Of a DNA stretch of 47,710 nucleotides, positions 25,295 through 33,665 are shown piece by piece. The stretch covers positions 1 through 47,710 of the forward strand of contig NZ_VFTC01000038.1 in the NCBI RefSeq assembly GCF_007003975.1. Reading direction: 5' to 3'. A program made the translations under genes and the position numbers. The first letter of the stretch is position 1. Each line of letters starts with the position of its first letter. The DNA comes from Mesorhizobium sp. WSM4306 (GTDB taxonomy: Bacteria; Pseudomonadota; Alphaproteobacteria; Rhizobiales; Rhizobiaceae). The notes beneath the pieces are model-generated. The model saw nothing but the letters and a program-made list of their open reading frames with translations. It did no database searches and was not told where the DNA came from.

Positions 25295-25842
25295 GATGGA
25301 CTGGGAAAGCGGCGCTGCTATTACTGGTCTGTGCCTTTGCGGTGGCCGCCTCTGCCGGCGACGGACCGATCGTGACGGCACGGCAGGCATCGATGAAGAA
25401 GATGGCGGTGGCCGCGAAAACCATCGCCGGCATGTTCGACGGCAGACAAGCCTATGACGCCGCGACCTTCAAGGCAGCGGCGCAATCCCTTCGCGCGCGC
25501 ACCGGCCCTGCCCTGATTGCCGAATTTCCGAGCGCCTCGCTGGGGCCACCTTCGCAGGCCAGACTTGAGATCGATCAGTCGCCGGCGGAATTCGAGGCGC
25601 TGGCAAATCACATCGGGACGCTGGCCGACGCGCTGGCCGCCAAGGCCGAGAACGCGCCTGACCGCATTTCCGACGACATGCGCATGGGGGCCGGTCTGGC
25701 AATGGGCGGCGGCAGCCTGCTCGGCAAGCGCGCGATCCCGGCGGAAGCCGACCCGGCCAAACTGCCGGCGGAACATATCCTGCACCTCATCCTGCAGGAT
25801 TGCTCAAACTGTCATTCGAAGTTCCGGCAAAGGACCGAGTGA
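25291..25842 (+). CDS. Class II (c'/c556-type) cytochrome c
   Basis: The 183-residue protein starts with GTG at 25291, which gives a clean Sec signal (RWTGKAALLLLVCAFAVAASA) and has GAGG 11 bases upstream. The mature part is mainly helical, with one haem site close to the C-terminus, CSNCH in DCSNCHSKFRQ. A C-terminal CxxCH after a four-helix bundle is the mark of class II cytochromes c. These are periplasmic electron carriers or gas binders. It ends 9 bases from the convergent nanA gene. Confidence 0.83.
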   Translation: MRWTGKAALLLLVCAFAVAASAGDGPIVTARQASMKKMAVAAKTIAGMFDGRQAYDAATFKAAAQSLRARTGPALIAEFPSASLGPPSQARLEIDQSPAEFEALANHIGTLADALAAKAENAPDRISDDMRMGAGLAMGGGSLLGKRAIPAEADPAKLPAEHILHLILQDCSNCHSKFRQRTE

Positions 25843-25851
25843 AGCTGCCGA

Positions 25852-26748
25852 TCACGCCAGCCACGCCTTGATCGCCGGGCGGGCGAGAACGGCGCGCATA
25901 CGATCCTCGGCGTCCGGGACGGCTGGCGCCATCGGCGCGCGGGTCGGGCCGCAGTCGACGCCGATGACACGGAAGGCCGCCTTCATACCCGGCAGCACCC
26001 CGGTTTCGAGCAGCACTTCGACGAAGTCCTGCGACACCATCTGCAGCGCTTTCGCCCGCGCCAGGTCATCCACACGCACGGCCTGGTCGATCGCCACGTA
26101 GAGCCGTCCGAGCAGATTGTAGGTGGTGCCGATGCCGCCTTCGGTGCCGAGCATGCCGGCGGCGGCGTAGATCTCATCGAAGCCGTAGAAGAACAGCTTT
26201 TGCGGCTGCCGCTTGCGCAGTTGCGAATATTTGAACAGGTCGGTGGAGGTGTATTTGATGCCGACGACATTGCCGAGATCGAGCAGCCTGACCAGCAGCG
26301 CCAGCGGCAAGGGACGGCCGGTGCGCAACGGGATCTCGTAGACGATCAGCGGCAGGTCCGTCGCCGCTGCCAGCGCCTGGTAGTAGCCGTACACCTCCTC
26401 GTCGGAGAAGGGATAGGAATGCGGCGGCAGCGCCGACAGCGCATGATAGCCGAGCTTTTTCGCGTGCCGCGCCAGGCGGATGGAATCGCGCAAATTCGGC
26501 ATGCCGACATGGGCGATCAGATTTATGTCCGCCCCCGCGGCACCGGCGAACACCACCTCCTGCTGGGCCAACAATTCATCCACCGTCAGCAGTCCGGACT
26601 CGCCGCTTGAACCGCCGACATAGAGGCCGGCCAGTCCCTGGCGCAGCACATAGTCGTTGATGCTGCGCTGGCGCTCGGGGTCGAACTCGCCGGTGTCGCT
26701 GAGGCCGGTCATCAAGGCGGCGTACATGCCGGCCAATTCTCTGGTCAT
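25852..26748 (-). CDS. nanA: N-acetylneuraminate lyase
   Basis: The 298-residue (beta/alpha)8 protein of the DapA/NanA superfamily has the sialic-acid-specific GGSSGES loop (45-51), catalytic Tyr137 (VYEIP) and Schiff-base Lys165 (GIKYTS). Both numbers coincide with E. coli NanA as I remember it. It splits N-acetylneuraminate into N-acetylmannosamine and pyruvate in the cytosol. GAGGA lies 7 bases before the ATG at 26748. It is the last gene of an operon with an oligopeptide-type ABC transporter under a NanR-like regulator, which supports sialic acid as substrate. A related 2-keto-3-deoxy sugar acid is the alternative. Confidence 0.82.
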   Translation of the reverse strand: MTRELAGMYAALMTGLSDTGEFDPERQRSINDYVLRQGLAGLYVGGSSGESGLLTVDELLAQQEVVFAGAAGADINLIAHVGMPNLRDSIRLARHAKKLGYHALSALPPHSYPFSDEEVYGYYQALAAATDLPLIVYEIPLRTGRPLPLALLVRLLDLGNVVGIKYTSTDLFKYSQLRKRQPQKLFFYGFDEIYAAAGMLGTEGGIGTTYNLLGRLYVAIDQAVRVDDLARAKALQMVSQDFVEVLLETGVLPGMKAAFRVIGVDCGPTRAPMAPAVPDAEDRMRAVLARPAIKAWLA

Positions 26749-26879
26749 TGCTAAGTCCTCGGTGCTGTCAGGATTGTCGCTGGGAAATCGGCGCCTGAAC
26801 CACTGATTCCGGCTTCGGCGCTATGGCGTTGTTTCGGCGTGATCTTTTTCGACAGCCGGCTTGGGTTTCGCTGCATCAG

Positions 26880-28949
26880 TCAGGCCTCTCCGGCGTGGTG
26901 GCAGGCAACGAGGTGCCGGCCTGACGCGGGCGATCCGAAGTCGCGCGGTTGCGGATCCACCTTGCTGCAAATGTCGGTCGCTTTCGGACAGCGCGGATGG
27001 AAATGACAGCCGGACGGTGGCTTCGACGGATCGGGCACGCCTCCGCCAAGCACGATGCGCCGGCGCGTGCCGCCGGCCTTCGGATCGGGCACCGGGATCG
27101 CCGACAGCAGCGCGCGCGTGTAGGGGTGCAGCGGGCTGCCGAACACCGCCGCAGTCGTGCCGATCTCGACGATGCGGCCGAGATACATCACCGCGACGCG
27201 GTCGCTGAGATAGCGGATCATCGACAGATCGTGGCCGACGAACAGATAGGTCAGGCCGAGGCGCGCCTTGAGGTCGTCGAGCAGGTTGACGATCTGCGCC
27301 TGGATGGAGACATCGAGCGCCGAGATCGGCTCGTCGGCGATGATGAATTTCGGATTGGTGGCAATCGCGCGGGCAATGCCCACGCGCTGGCGCTGGCCGC
27401 CGGAGAGTTCGAAGGGATAGCGGTTGCGCAGCGCTTCCCTCAAGCCGACCAGCGACAGCAACTCGCTGACCCTGATATCGCGCGAGGCGCGGGTGCCGAT
27501 CTTCTGGGCACGCAGGCCTTCACCGATGATGCGGCCAACGGTCATGCGCGGGTTGAGCGAACCGAACGGGTTCTGGAACACCATCTGCATGTCGCGGCGG
27601 CGCTGTTTCAGCTCGTCGCCGGTTGCGCCGGCATAGTCCCTGCCCTCGAAGACGATGCGGCCGGCGCTTGGCCGCTCGAGGCCAAGAACGGCGCGGCCGG
27701 TCGTCGACTTGCCGCAACCGCTCTCGCCGACCAGCGCCAGTGTTTCGCCGCGCAGCACTTCGAAGCTGACGCCGTCGACGGCATGCACCGCGCCGACCTG
27801 CCGCCTGAGCACGCCGCGCCGGATCGGAAAATGCACTTTGAGATCGGTGACGGTGAGCAGCGCCTCCTGCCCGGCCGCACCAACCGGCCTCAAAGCTGAT
27901 GCGGCGGCGGGCGAGCGTGGCAAATGATCGACCTCGCGCCAGCGCCAGCAGGCAGTGGTGTGGCCGGCTTCGACCGTTTCCAGCGGCGGCTTTCGATCGC
28001 GGCAGCGCGGCTCGGCATAGTCGCAGCGCGGCGCGAAGGCGCAGAAGGTCGGCGGCAGCGTGACGTTAGGCGGCGCGCCCTTGATCGGCACCAGCCTGGC
28101 GTTGTCAGCCGTCAGCGACGGGATCGAGTTCAACAGGCCGATCGTGTAGGGGTGCGTCGTTGCCGAAAACAACGCGTCGACCGGCGCGCATTCGACGATC
28201 GAGCCGGCATACATCACGGCAACACGATCGACGAAGCCGGCGACGAGGCTGAGATCATGGCTGATCCAGATGATCGCCATGCCGAGCTGTTTTTGCAGGC
28301 GGGCGACCAGTTCAACGATCTGCGCCTGGATAGTGACGTCGAGCGCAGTCGTCGGCTCGTCGGCGATCAGGATCGACGGCTTGCAGACCAGCGCCATGGC
28401 GATGCCGATGCGCTGCAGCTGGCCGCCGGAGAACTGGTGCGGAAAGGCGCGCATGCGCTGCGGCCCGTTGGCGATGCCGACGAGATCCAGCATGTCGAGC
28501 GCCTGGCGTTCGGCCTCGGCCTCGCTCAATCCCTGATGCTCGCGCAACGCCTCGGTGAGCTGCAGGCCGATGGTCAGCACCGGGTTCAGCGACGACATCG
28601 GGTCCTGGAAGATCATGGCGATGTCGCGGCCGCGGATCTGGCGTAACTCACTGTCGGGCATGGCCAGCAGATCGCGGCCACGAAACAGCGCGCATCCCGC
28701 GGTGACACGTCCCGGCGGCTTGCGGATCAGGCCCATCAGCGTCTGCACGGTGACGGATTTTCCCGAACCGCTCTCACCGACAATGGCCAGCGACTCGCCT
28801 TCGGCAAGTTCGAAGGAGACGTCGTTGACGGCGTAGACGGCGCTGCCTTGCGGACCGAACTCGACGCTCAACCCTTGCACGGAAAGCACCGACTGCTGTC
28901 CGATCCCCTTGGTGGCCCTTTCAACGGCAAGTTCGTCGGCGCCCATCAT
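26880..28949 (-). CDS. Fused two-domain oligopeptide-type ABC ATPase (predicted sialic acid transporter)
   Basis: The 689-residue chain contains two complete ATPases. Domain 1 (about 20-290) has GESGSGKSV, FSGGQLQRIGIA and ILIADEPTTALD; domain 2 (about 350-650) has GESGCGKST, LSGGQRQRVGIA and FIIADEPISALD. Each is followed by the oligo_HPY cysteine motif (CAFAPRCDYAEPRC and CHFHPRCPKATDIC). Most Dpp/Opp systems use separate D and F subunits. The ATG at 28949 overlaps the permease stop by four bases; the ORF extends far upstream in frame, but that part is the permease read in another frame. It drives the transporter encoded by the next three genes upstream. Confidence 0.92.
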   Translation of the reverse strand: MMGADELAVERATKGIGQQSVLSVQGLSVEFGPQGSAVYAVNDVSFELAEGESLAIVGESGSGKSVTVQTLMGLIRKPPGRVTAGCALFRGRDLLAMPDSELRQIRGRDIAMIFQDPMSSLNPVLTIGLQLTEALREHQGLSEAEAERQALDMLDLVGIANGPQRMRAFPHQFSGGQLQRIGIAMALVCKPSILIADEPTTALDVTIQAQIVELVARLQKQLGMAIIWISHDLSLVAGFVDRVAVMYAGSIVECAPVDALFSATTHPYTIGLLNSIPSLTADNARLVPIKGAPPNVTLPPTFCAFAPRCDYAEPRCRDRKPPLETVEAGHTTACWRWREVDHLPRSPAAASALRPVGAAGQEALLTVTDLKVHFPIRRGVLRRQVGAVHAVDGVSFEVLRGETLALVGESGCGKSTTGRAVLGLERPSAGRIVFEGRDYAGATGDELKQRRRDMQMVFQNPFGSLNPRMTVGRIIGEGLRAQKIGTRASRDIRVSELLSLVGLREALRNRYPFELSGGQRQRVGIARAIATNPKFIIADEPISALDVSIQAQIVNLLDDLKARLGLTYLFVGHDLSMIRYLSDRVAVMYLGRIVEIGTTAAVFGSPLHPYTRALLSAIPVPDPKAGGTRRRIVLGGGVPDPSKPPSGCHFHPRCPKATDICSKVDPQPRDFGSPASGRHLVACHHAGEA

Positions 28950-29857
28950 TTGCCGCCCCCGCCCATGATGTGCTGCGGGTCGAGCACGTCGCGCAGGCCG
29001 TCGCCGACGAAGTTGATGCTGAGGACGGCCATGGCGATCATGGCGCCGGGCGGGATCCACATCCACGGCTGGCTCTCCAGGATCGACAGCGTGCGCGCAT
29101 CGCGCAGCATGTTGCCCCAGCTCGCCGCCGGCGCCTGCGCACCGAGGCCGAGGAAAGACAGAGACGCCTCGAGCAGGATGACGGTCGCCACGTCGAGCGT
29201 GATCGCCACCAGGATCGGGCTCAGCACATTGGGCAATATGTGTTCGAGAATGATGACCGATGGCGATGTGCCGAGCGAGCGCGCGGCGAGGATGAATTCC
29301 TGGTTGCGCAAGGCAAGAATCTCGCCGCGCGTCAGCCGCGCGATGGACGGCCAGCTGAGCAGCCCGATGACCACCATGGTGTTGAAGATGCTGGGGCCAA
29401 CGACGGCGACGAAAGCGATGATGATGACCAGGCGCGGAAAGGTCAGCACCATGTCGATCAGGCCCATCAGCAAGAGGTCGACCTTGCCGCCGAAATAGCC
29501 GGCGACGCAGCCGATGAAGATGCCGATCGCCGCCGAGATCGCCACGGCGACGAAGCCGACCGTCAGCGAGATGCGGCCGCCATAGAGGATGCGGGCAAAG
29601 ATGTCGCGGCCGGTGCCGTCCGTTCCCAGCCAATGCATGCCGCCGGGCGGCTGGTTGCGGCCCCTGAGGTCGATGTCGTTTGGCCCGTAATGCGCGATCA
29701 GCGGCGCCAGCACGCAGGCGAGCACGATGATGGCGAGCATGATCAGGCCGAGCGTCGCCAGCCGGTGCTGCAGGAAGCGGCGCGCCGCCTCACCCCACAG
29801 GCCGCGCGAGGCGCCGGCGGCAGTGACCGAGATGTCGGCGGCGGTGGCGTCAGTCAT
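28946..29857 (-). CDS. Oligopeptide-type ABC permease, DppC/OppC-like (predicted sialic acid transporter)
   Basis: The 303-residue inner-membrane protein has the N-terminal OppC helix (LATLGLIMLAIIVLACVLAPL), the periplasmic HWLGTDGTGRDIFARILYG motif diagnostic of DppC-type permeases, and an EAA loop (AARSLGTSPSVIILEHILPN). Its start overlaps the end of the DppB-like gene by 8 bases and its stop overlaps the ATPase start. It pairs with that permease. Oligopeptide-family transporters for sialic acid are known (SatABCD of Haemophilus ducreyi). Confidence 0.92.
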   Translation of the reverse strand: MTDATAADISVTAAGASRGLWGEAARRFLQHRLATLGLIMLAIIVLACVLAPLIAHYGPNDIDLRGRNQPPGGMHWLGTDGTGRDIFARILYGGRISLTVGFVAVAISAAIGIFIGCVAGYFGGKVDLLLMGLIDMVLTFPRLVIIIAFVAVVGPSIFNTMVVIGLLSWPSIARLTRGEILALRNQEFILAARSLGTSPSVIILEHILPNVLSPILVAITLDVATVILLEASLSFLGLGAQAPAASWGNMLRDARTLSILESQPWMWIPPGAMIAMAVLSINFVGDGLRDVLDPQHIMGGGGK

Positions 29858-30806
29858 AGCTCACCCTGGGGTCGAGCACGCTGTAGGCCAGGTCGGTGGC
29901 GAGGTTGGCCAGCATGACGATGATGGCGGTGATCAGCACGTAGCCCATGATGACGGGGCTATCCCGGTTGACCACGGAATCGATGAACATCAGGCCGATG
30001 CCCGGCCACTGGAAAATGGTCTCGATCACCACCGAGCCGCCGAACAAGGTTGGCAGAGCGAGGCCGAAGACGGTGACCAGCGGGATCAGCGCATTGCGCA
30101 GGCCATGGCGCAGCGTGATGGTGCTGGGACGCAGGCCCTTGGCCTTGGCGGTTCGCATATAGCTCTGGTTCAGCACTTCGAGCATGCCGGCGCGGGCATA
30201 GCGCATGAAGATGGCGGCGCGGAACAGAGCGAGTGCTGCCGCCGGCAGGATCAGATGCCTGAGATTGTCGATGAGCGAAAAACTGTCGCCAGCGGTCGAG
30301 ATGCCGGACGACGGCAGCCAGCGCAGCTCGAGCGCAAAGACATAGACGAGCAGCAATCCCATGAAGAAATCCGGGATGGAGACGCCGACAAAACCGGAGA
30401 GCGTCAGCGAATAGTCGGTGAGTTTGTATTGCCGCAGTGCCGAGATCACGCCGAGCGTGGTGCCGATGACAAAGGCGACGAGCAACGCCACGCCCATCAG
30501 TTCCAGCGTCATCGGCAGCCGCTCGCCGATGATGTCGCCGACGCCGCGGCCATTGACGAAGGAGCGGCCGAGATTGCCGTGCAGGATCTGGCCGATCCAG
30601 TTGAGGTACTGGACGTAGAGCGGCTGGTCGAGGCCGAGCTCGCCGCGCCGCATGGCGATCAGCTCTTCGCTCGACGGTGCCTCCGCCGTGATCATCGCCA
30701 GCACGGCGTCACCCGGCATGGCATGCGCGATGGCGAAGACAATCACGGTGACGCCGAACAGCACTGGAATGCTGAACAGCAGTTTTCGCAGGAGATAGCT
30801 TAGCAC
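29850..30806 (-). CDS. Oligopeptide-type ABC permease, DppB/OppB-like (predicted sialic acid transporter)
   Basis: The 318-residue permease has the DppB N-terminus (LLRKLLFSIPVLFGVTVIVF), the conserved LGLDQPLYVQYLNWIGQILHGNLGRSF region after the first helix, and an EAA loop (TAKAKGLRPSTITLRHGLRNA). It lies 92 bases downstream of the binding-protein gene; that gap holds a short inverted repeat. No oddities in length or motifs. Confidence 0.93.
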   Translation of the reverse strand: MLSYLLRKLLFSIPVLFGVTVIVFAIAHAMPGDAVLAMITAEAPSSEELIAMRRGELGLDQPLYVQYLNWIGQILHGNLGRSFVNGRGVGDIIGERLPMTLELMGVALLVAFVIGTTLGVISALRQYKLTDYSLTLSGFVGVSIPDFFMGLLLVYVFALELRWLPSSGISTAGDSFSLIDNLRHLILPAAALALFRAAIFMRYARAGMLEVLNQSYMRTAKAKGLRPSTITLRHGLRNALIPLVTVFGLALPTLFGGSVVIETIFQWPGIGLMFIDSVVNRDSPVIMGYVLITAIIVMLANLATDLAYSVLDPRVSYD

Positions 30807-30847
30807 CGGCCTCTCCTATGGTTGTTGAAGGCGGTTCTGAGACATCG

Positions 30848-30878
30848 GATCGTGAGGTTCCGGCGGAGTCCCACGATC
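30848..30878 (-). promoter_or_regulatory. Intercistronic hairpin between binding protein and permease genes
   Basis: GATCGTG (30848-30854) and CACGATC (30872-30878) are exact reverse complements with 17 bases between. The structure lies in the 92-base gap after the binding-protein stop. Such hairpins can stabilise the upstream mRNA segment and raise binding-protein levels relative to the permeases. No T-run follows, so full termination is unlikely. Confidence 0.4.
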
Positions 30879-30898
30879 TGCAAGGGTTTACGCGGTGG

Positions 30899-32500
30899 CT
30901 ATTTCGCCACTTCCCACTTCTCGACTTCGTTGTAGACAGGGTGGTTGAAGATCACGAGCGGCTGCTGCTTGAAGTGCTGAGCAAGGCCGACGATGCGGTT
31001 GTTGAAGGCGAGCGGCCGCACCTCGTTCCACAGCCAGGCTTTTGGCAGCTCCTGATTGAGGATGCGCGAGGCCTCCTGATAGCTCACGGCCCGTACCGCG
31101 CGGTCGTTGGATTCCAACCCCTTGTTGAAGAGTTCGTCGACCTTGAGGTTGCAATAGCCCATGGCGAGAGGCTTGGCGCCACAGACGATCAGCGGCGAGC
31201 CGAGCGAGGGATCGAGCCCCATGCCTTGCGCGAAGAAGCCCATCTGGAAGCTGCCGTCGGCATAGACCTGGTTGATCGCCGCCGGGTCGAGCAGGCGCGG
31301 CTGGATGTTGACGCCGACGGCGGCCAGATAACTCTGGATTGCGGTGACGGTGTCGACGTTCATCTGGTCGGAATAGTAGTAGATGAAGTCGACCGGCTGG
31401 CTGGCATCCCAACCGGCATCGGTCAGCAGCTGCTTGGCCTTGTCGGGATTGTAGTCGTAGGGCTCGAGGTCCTTTGCGCGCGCCCAATCCTGCGGGAACA
31501 GCGTGTTCAAGAGCTCGCCGGCGCCTTGCTTGACCGTCTCGATGATGGCCTTGCGGTCGATGGCATAGAGAATCGCCTGGCGCACGCGCACATCGGCGAA
31601 GCGCTTGTTCTCCAGGTTGAACTGCAGGTAGGTCGGCAGGCCGGCGGAGAATTTCGGCAGTACGGTTAGATAGTCGAGCTTCTGCAGACGGGCGAGTTCG
31701 GAGACCGGCACGCCGCCGCCCTCATAGGACATGGCGTCGACCTCCTGCGTCTCGAGTGCTGCGATGATCGGCGGCACGTCCTTGTAGATCTGGTAGATGA
31801 TGCGATCGAGCTTGGGCGCGCCGAGGAAATAGTCGGGATTGCGGTCGACCTCGACATACTGGTCGCTCTCGTATTTCTTCCAGATGAACGGGCCGGTGCC
31901 GACGCGGTTGACCCAGAAGGCGTTGCCCTTGACGTCGCCGGGTGCGACCTTGCCCAGAATGTGTTCGGGAAAGATGCTGATGGCGATAAGCTGCAGTTCG
32001 ACCCAGAGCGGCTTGGCGCTGTCGAGCTCGATCTGGACAGTCATCTCATCGAGTGCTTTCACTCCGGCAAGCGAGGAGGCCGAGCCATCCTGGAAAGCCT
32101 TGTATCCGGCGACCGCGCCAAGCTTCTGCGCCCAGGGCGAGCCGACCTTGGGGTTGGCGTAGAGGTTGAGGCTGAATACCACGTCCTTGGCGGTGAACGG
32201 CGTGCCGTCATGCCATTTGACGCCGTGGCGCAAGCTGAAGATGTAGGTCTTGCCGCCGTCGGGCGTCTTCCAGCTCTCGGCCAGCATCGGTTGCACGCCG
32301 TCGCCCGTCCATTTGATGTGAACAAGGCCTTGCAGCACAGTCTCATCGAGCCGGTGGCCGCAGGTGGTGTGCAGCGTGCCCATCTCGATGCAACCGGTGC
32401 GCATCGCCGAGCGCAACGTACCGCCATCCGCGGCCTTCGCGGCGCCGGCCGCAAAGGTCAGCGCCAGCGCCGACAGAAAGCTCATCAACAGTCTTCTCAT
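30899..32500 (-). CDS. Oligopeptide-type periplasmic substrate-binding protein (predicted sialic acid transporter, SatA-like)
   Basis: The 533-residue SBP_bac_5 family protein has a Sec signal (MRRLLMSFLSALALTFAAGAAKA), the family segment LVHIKWTGDGVQPMLAESWKTPDGGKTYIFSLRHGVKWHDGTPFTAKDVVFS (listed here by its parts GVKWHDGTPFTAKDVVFS and AESWKTPDGGKTY), and a C-terminal lobe with NNRIVGLAQHFKQQPL. The ATG at 32500 has GGGAGGA upstream; the longer ORF adds 41 implausible residues. It is the first gene of the minus-strand operon, divergent from nanR. SatA of Haemophilus ducreyi is a precedent for this family binding sialic acid; peptides are the alternative. Confidence 0.88.
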   Translation of the reverse strand: MRRLLMSFLSALALTFAAGAAKAADGGTLRSAMRTGCIEMGTLHTTCGHRLDETVLQGLVHIKWTGDGVQPMLAESWKTPDGGKTYIFSLRHGVKWHDGTPFTAKDVVFSLNLYANPKVGSPWAQKLGAVAGYKAFQDGSASSLAGVKALDEMTVQIELDSAKPLWVELQLIAISIFPEHILGKVAPGDVKGNAFWVNRVGTGPFIWKKYESDQYVEVDRNPDYFLGAPKLDRIIYQIYKDVPPIIAALETQEVDAMSYEGGGVPVSELARLQKLDYLTVLPKFSAGLPTYLQFNLENKRFADVRVRQAILYAIDRKAIIETVKQGAGELLNTLFPQDWARAKDLEPYDYNPDKAKQLLTDAGWDASQPVDFIYYYSDQMNVDTVTAIQSYLAAVGVNIQPRLLDPAAINQVYADGSFQMGFFAQGMGLDPSLGSPLIVCGAKPLAMGYCNLKVDELFNKGLESNDRAVRAVSYQEASRILNQELPKAWLWNEVRPLAFNNRIVGLAQHFKQQPLVIFNHPVYNEVEKWEVAK

Positions 32501-32658
32501 GGAATTTTCCTCCCGTTGCTTTCGCCTGCCGAAATCGAGGCCATGCCCCTGCTTCAGGTCGATTTCGCGCCAGGTCCTCGCCTGTCGCGCGACCGACGCC
32601 CATCGGCAAACGGCGACCTCCATCCCTTCGGTTGCGCAAGATCCTCGCTTGCGGCGAC

Positions 32659-32685
32659 TGGTCTAATAGCTTAAAAGGTAGACCA
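32659..32685. promoter_or_regulatory. Candidate NanR operator
   Basis: TGGTCTA (32659-32665) and TAGACCA (32679-32685) are exact reverse complements 13 bases apart. The right arm reaches the first base of the nanR start codon and the site covers its ribosome binding site. The two arms also contain GGTCTA and GGTAGA as near-direct repeats 17 bases apart, close to two steps of the GGTATA array bound by E. coli NanR. Autoregulation is likely; the divergent transporter promoter would lie between 32501 and 32660. Confidence 0.5.
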
Positions 32686-33395
32686 TGCACAATATGCCAG
32701 TACGAAAAAAACTGTCGGATGAAGTTCGCCTTCGCCTGGAGGCGATGATCCGCGACGAGGTCTATCCGGTCGGCGCCTCGCTGCCGTCCGAGCGCGACCT
32801 GATGTCGATGTTCGATGTCGGCCGTCCCTCGGTGCGCGAGGCGCTGTTTGCGCTGGAGAAGATGGGACTGGTGCGCATCAACAGCGGCGAGCGGCCGAAG
32901 GTGACCCGGCCGACGCCGAAGAACATGCTGGAGCAACTGACCGGCACGGCGCATCTGTTGATGGACCAGCCCGACGGCATCGGCCATTTCGAGCAATTGC
33001 GGCTGTTTCTCGAGGTCTCGATCGCGCGCCACGCCGCCGAGATGGCGACACGCGAACAGATCGACGCGCTGGCCGCCGCTCTGGCCGAAAACGAGCGTGC
33101 CATCGCCCGGGCGCGCGCCTTCGCTGTCACCGACGTCGCGTTTCACCGTGCCCTGACCGTCATCCCCGGCAATCCGATCTTCCTCGCCGCGCATGAAGCG
33201 CTGGTCGAATGGCTGATCAATCAGCGCATCCACATGGCTAATACGGAGATCGAAAACCGCAGGAGTTTCGCCGGCCACCAGGCGGTGTTCGAGGCGATCG
33301 AGCGCCACGAGCCGGAAGCAGCCGGCCAGGCGATGCGTGCGCATCTGGAAAACGCCCGGCGCAAGTTCAATTCAGGCTCAGGCAGATCGGACTAG
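32685..33395 (+). CDS. nanR: NanR-like GntR/FCD transcriptional regulator
   Basis: The 236-residue protein has an N-terminal GntR winged helix (VRLRLEAMIRDEVYPVGASL, then PSERDLMSMFDVGRPSVREAL) and a C-terminal FCD ligand domain (GIGHFEQLRLFLEVSIARHA; VAFHRALTVIPGNPIFLAAH). These phrases closely follow my recollection of E. coli NanR, including MFDVGRPSVREAL and IPGNPIF. NanR represses sialic acid genes and is released by N-acetylneuraminate. The ATG at 32685 has AAAGG 6 bases upstream. It is divergent from the transporter-nanA operon, the typical position for its regulator. Confidence 0.83.
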   Translation: MHNMPVRKKLSDEVRLRLEAMIRDEVYPVGASLPSERDLMSMFDVGRPSVREALFALEKMGLVRINSGERPKVTRPTPKNMLEQLTGTAHLLMDQPDGIGHFEQLRLFLEVSIARHAAEMATREQIDALAAALAENERAIARARAFAVTDVAFHRALTVIPGNPIFLAAHEALVEWLINQRIHMANTEIENRRSFAGHQAVFEAIERHEPEAAGQAMRAHLENARRKFNSGSGRSD

Positions 33396-33447
33396 CCCGG
33401 CTGACGCGCGGCGAGTGGCTTTACGCGACAGCGCACTGGCGCATAGC

Positions 33448-33477
33448 AAAAAGCCCGCCGTTCAAAGCCGGCGGGCT
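33448..33477 (-). terminator. Rho-independent terminator for the small peptide unit
   Basis: On the minus strand AGCCCGCCG, loop gctttgaa, CGGCGGGCT is followed by TTTTT. The stem is 9 bp, GC-rich and perfect. It lies 76 bases after the stop of the 28-codon minus-strand ORF and would also end read-through from the dimethylargininase-family gene. Read in the + direction the T-run is missing, so it is not a nanR terminator. Confidence 0.8.
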
Positions 33478-33553
33478 GGCATCAATCATGCAGTTCGATC
33501 CGATTGTCGCTAGCCACGACAACCGAATGTCGGCCTGCGGCGGCCGCGGGCGC

Positions 33554-33640
33554 TCAGACGGCGGGCTTCGACGAGATTGCAGCGACCGATCCGAGCTTGC
33601 CTGCTTTGGCCAGGCTCGGCTTTTCATAGGCTTTTTTCAC
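33554..33640 (-). CDS. 28-residue putative RiPP precursor with a lasso-like leader motif
   Basis: GTG at 33640 is preceded by GAGGAGAG at a spacing of 5-6 bases, and TGA lies at 33554-33556. The peptide begins KKAYEKPSLAKAGKLGSV and ends AAISSKPAV. It contains Y-x-x-P-x-L-x-x-x-G, the leader pattern bound by the RiPP recognition element in lasso peptide pathways. I recall small rhizobial proteins of this shape being labelled putative RiPP precursor. The tail lacks the Asp/Glu and Gly needed for a lasso ring, so a classical lasso product is unlikely. No maturation enzymes lie next to it. It has its own promoter-like sequence and terminator. Confidence 0.62.
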   Translation of the reverse strand: MKKAYEKPSLAKAGKLGSVAAISSKPAV

Positions 33641-33665
33641 AGATTCTCTCCTCGGATGACGGCAT

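Noticed and set aside
28946..29633. Upstream extension of the fused ATPase to 29633
   Set aside because: The extra residues are the DppC-like permease read out of frame; the ATG at 28949 with a four-base overlap is the natural start.
33554..33640. Calling the small peptide a lasso peptide precursor outright
   Set aside because: The leader motif fits, but the tail has no Gly1 and no Asp/Glu at ring positions and no lasso cyclase or protease is nearby, so only a RiPP-like precursor is claimed.
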